Assembly (NCBI GenBank): GCA_022545875.1
Contig: JAKEIF010000152.1
Span: 1 to 6,619, forward strand
Direction of reading: 5' to 3'
Length of the DNA: 6,619 nt
From: Nitrososphaera sp.
GTDB lineage: Archaea; Thermoproteota; Nitrososphaeria; Nitrososphaerales; Nitrososphaeraceae
Shown: piece after piece, positions 6,010 to 6,619 of the stretch
Numbering within the stretch: the first letter of the stretch is position 1
Layout of the letters: each line of letters starts with the position of its first letter
The notes under the pieces: generated by a model
Database searches by the model: none
What the model was told of the DNA's origin: nothing
What the model saw: the letters and a program-made list of their open reading frames with translations, nothing else
Made by a program: the position numbers and the translations under genes

Positions 6010-6070
6010 AAGGGTCTAATGCGCAGCCATGAGTTTGGGATGGCGGTCTCATGACTGGCGTGTGACCCTT
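6010..6070. other. Long imperfect hairpin in the PfkB-S26e spacer; possible structured RNA
   Basis: A 61-base stretch folds on itself. The arms AAGGGTC (6010-6016) and GACCCTT (6064-6070) pair over 7 bases. After a 2-base bulge, 6019-6024 pairs with 6058-6063, including two G-U pairs if read as plus-strand RNA. Then 6025-6026 pairs with 6055-6056, and CATGAG (6028-6033) pairs with CTCATG (6048-6053). The apical loop is 14 bases, TTTGGGATGGCGGT, and cannot pair with itself. In all there are about 21 pairs on the plus strand and about 18 on the minus strand, where the two wobbles become mismatches. It lacks tRNA arms and I match it to no known RNA family. It could be a small RNA, a leader element for either flanking gene, a protein-binding dyad, or a remnant of a small repeat element. 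It lies 42 bases ahead of the PfkB start and 127 ahead of the S26e start. Confidence 0.5.
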
Positions 6071-6071
6071 A

Positions 6072-6150
6072 TTGCCTGAATTATTTTCAAGCCAAGCTAT
6101 ATACTTTATGAGCAAAAATTCCTGACAAGCTACCAGAAGTTTTGCCTGAA
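6072..6150. repeat. 9-base direct repeat TTGCCTGAA, two copies
   Basis: TTGCCTGAA occurs at 6072-6080, directly after the hairpin, and at 6142-6150, about 13 bases ahead of the S26e TATA box. Each is followed within 8 to 11 bases by CAAG. Both copies are in the non-coding spacer. A role as regulator sites is conceivable, but the copies are short. Confidence 0.35.
6096..6110. promoter_or_regulatory. Unassigned TATA-like box
   Basis: GCTATATACTTTATG is one of the best TATA-like stretches in the window but does not sit at the right distance for either flanking gene. Read on the minus strand it would start transcription near 6077, just before the hairpin at 6010-6070, and could give a structured leader of roughly 110 bases for the PfkB gene. 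Read on the plus strand it would start near 6129 and run into S26e. Confidence 0.35.
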
Positions 6151-6161
6151 ATTCAATCACA

Positions 6162-6171
6162 AGATTTAAAG
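6162..6171 (+). promoter_or_regulatory. TATA box for the S26e gene
   Basis: AGATTTAAAG is centred about 30 bases ahead of the ATG at 6197 and predicts a transcription start near 6193, leaving almost no leader. The upstream in-frame ATG at 6173 would then fall before the transcript begins, which decides the start of the S26e gene in favour of 6197. Confidence 0.5.
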
Positions 6172-6196
6172 GATGGCAAACGAGTTTATCGATCAT

Positions 6197-6493
6197 ATGC
6201 CGAAGAAAAGAGCAAGCCGAGGGCGGTCAAAGGGCGGTAAGGGCAGCTCAGGCGTTGTACACTGCAGCCAATGCGGAGCTCTGGTACCACGTGACAAAGC
6301 CAAGAAAGTTACAGGACGCATTACTGTTATTGAGCCGACACTGGCAAAAGAACTCAGACAAACTTATCCTGATACCTTCTACGCTCCACAATCGACGGAC
6401 GTTAAGTTCTACTGTGTCTCTTGTGCTGTTCATCGTGGCATAGTTAAAGTCAGGTCCGAATCTGAGAGACGCACTGGCGGAAGACTCAGGTAG
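6197..6493 (+). CDS. rps26e: Small ribosomal subunit protein S26e (eS26)
   Basis: eS26 is a zinc-binding protein of the small ribosomal subunit, near the mRNA exit, found in eukaryotes and in TACK archaea. The 98-residue product begins with the family's basic N-terminus, MPKKRASRGRSKGGKG. It carries two Cys pairs, CSQC (23-26) and CVSC (73-76), the latter within the hallmark segment FYCVSCAVHRGIVKVRS, which fits a four-Cys zinc site. The frame is open eight codons further to an ATG at 6173. The family N-terminus and the TATA box at 6162-6171 both point to the ATG at 6197. No Shine-Dalgarno sequence is seen. The stop overlaps the end of a convergent gene by eight bases. High confidence. Confidence 0.96.
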   Translation: MPKKRASRGRSKGGKGSSGVVHCSQCGALVPRDKAKKVTGRITVIEPTLAKELRQTYPDTFYAPQSTDVKFYCVSCAVHRGIVKVRSESERRTGGRLR

Positions 6494-6619
6494 TCGAGAG
6501 CTTTTTAGAAGTCGCGGCGATCCGCTGCGCAAGTGTGACTCCTGCGACAATTGACACGATTATCATCGCCCAGCTAAGGGCATCAGGATGAGGAATCATT
6601 CCCACGAAAGCTACGATGA
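6486..6619 (-). CDS. C-terminal end of a probable membrane protein (cut by the right window edge)
   Basis: The minus strand is open from the window edge for 43 full codons to a TGA at 6486-6488. The product holds one clear membrane-spanning stretch, WAMIIVSIVAGVTLA (residues 16-30 of the visible part), ended by a basic, polar tail (AQRIAATSKKLSTT), as is common at the inner end of a last membrane helix. The HPDALSW segment just before the helix loosely recalls the last helix of TerC-type proteins, but that is too weak for a name. The plus strand here has stops in all frames, so a minus-strand gene is the simplest reading. The eight-base overlap with S26e is convergent. Confidence 0.55.
   Translation of the reverse strand, partial: IVAFVGMIPHPDALSWAMIIVSIVAGVTLAQRIAATSKKLSTT
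6502..6506 (+). terminator. Possible S26e terminator
   Basis: TTTTT lies eight bases after the S26e stop on its coding strand. Short T-runs of this kind serve as archaeal terminators, though five T is near the lower limit. It lies inside the convergent membrane-protein gene, where it encodes Lys-Lys. Confidence 0.35.

Noticed and set aside
6010..6073. tRNA-like reading of the hairpin (7-base outer stem followed by T-A)
   Set aside because: No D arm, no T arm or T-loop, no anticodon arm of proper size, and about 12 bases too short.
6108..6149. C/D box guide RNA: ATGAGCA as box C with CTGA at 6122-6125 and 6146-6149
   Set aside because: Box C matches at only five of seven positions, there is no good C' box, and the spacing does not fit the archaeal norm of 10-12 base guides.
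6248..6550. 100-codon minus-strand frame over S26e
   Set aside because: Antisense to the S26e gene and in a different frame from the membrane-protein tail; the product looks like a shadow.

Overview
The window looks like a stretch of a mesophilic ammonia-oxidising archaeon (Thaumarchaeota/Nitrososphaerota), most like the Nitrososphaera lineage. The evidence is an archaeal Orc1/Cdc6 initiator, a ribosomal protein S26e (an archaeal/eukaryotic protein found in the TACK group but not in Euryarchaeota), archaeal TATA-like boxes about 25 bases ahead of starts, an almost complete lack of Shine-Dalgarno sequences, and roughly even base composition. The assignment to lineage is inference; the archaeal assignment is firm.

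Layout, left to right. The left edge holds the first 84 codons of trpC (indole-3-glycerol phosphate synthase) on the minus strand, running off the window. A 152-base divergent spacer with two short direct repeats separates it from orc1/cdc6 on the plus strand, followed one base later by a small winged-helix protein in what looks like a two-gene operon. A minus-strand hypothetical gene converges on that operon and ends in a run of eight T. It diverges from pyrG (CTP synthase, GTG start, plus strand). pyrG converges on, and overlaps by 11 bases, a minus-strand NAD kinase with an unusual catalytic loop and a C-terminal winged-helix domain. Upstream of the NAD kinase, in the same direction, is a PfkB-family kinase; both use TTG starts. 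A 228-base divergent spacer follows, holding a long imperfect hairpin, a direct repeat and an unassigned TATA-like box. Then come the S26e gene (plus) and, at the right edge, the C-terminal end of an apparent membrane protein (minus) that overlaps the S26e stop.

The genes are mostly housekeeping: tryptophan synthesis, replication initiation, pyrimidine nucleotide synthesis, NADP supply and translation. I see no mobile element, CRISPR array, toxin-antitoxin pair, defence island or tRNA/rRNA gene. There is no clear new multi-gene system. The items most worth a second look are the hairpin at 6010-6070, the NAD kinase with altered active-site loops fused to a DNA-binding-type domain, and the Orc1/Cdc6 with non-canonical sensor 1 and initiator-motif residues next to a winged-helix partner.
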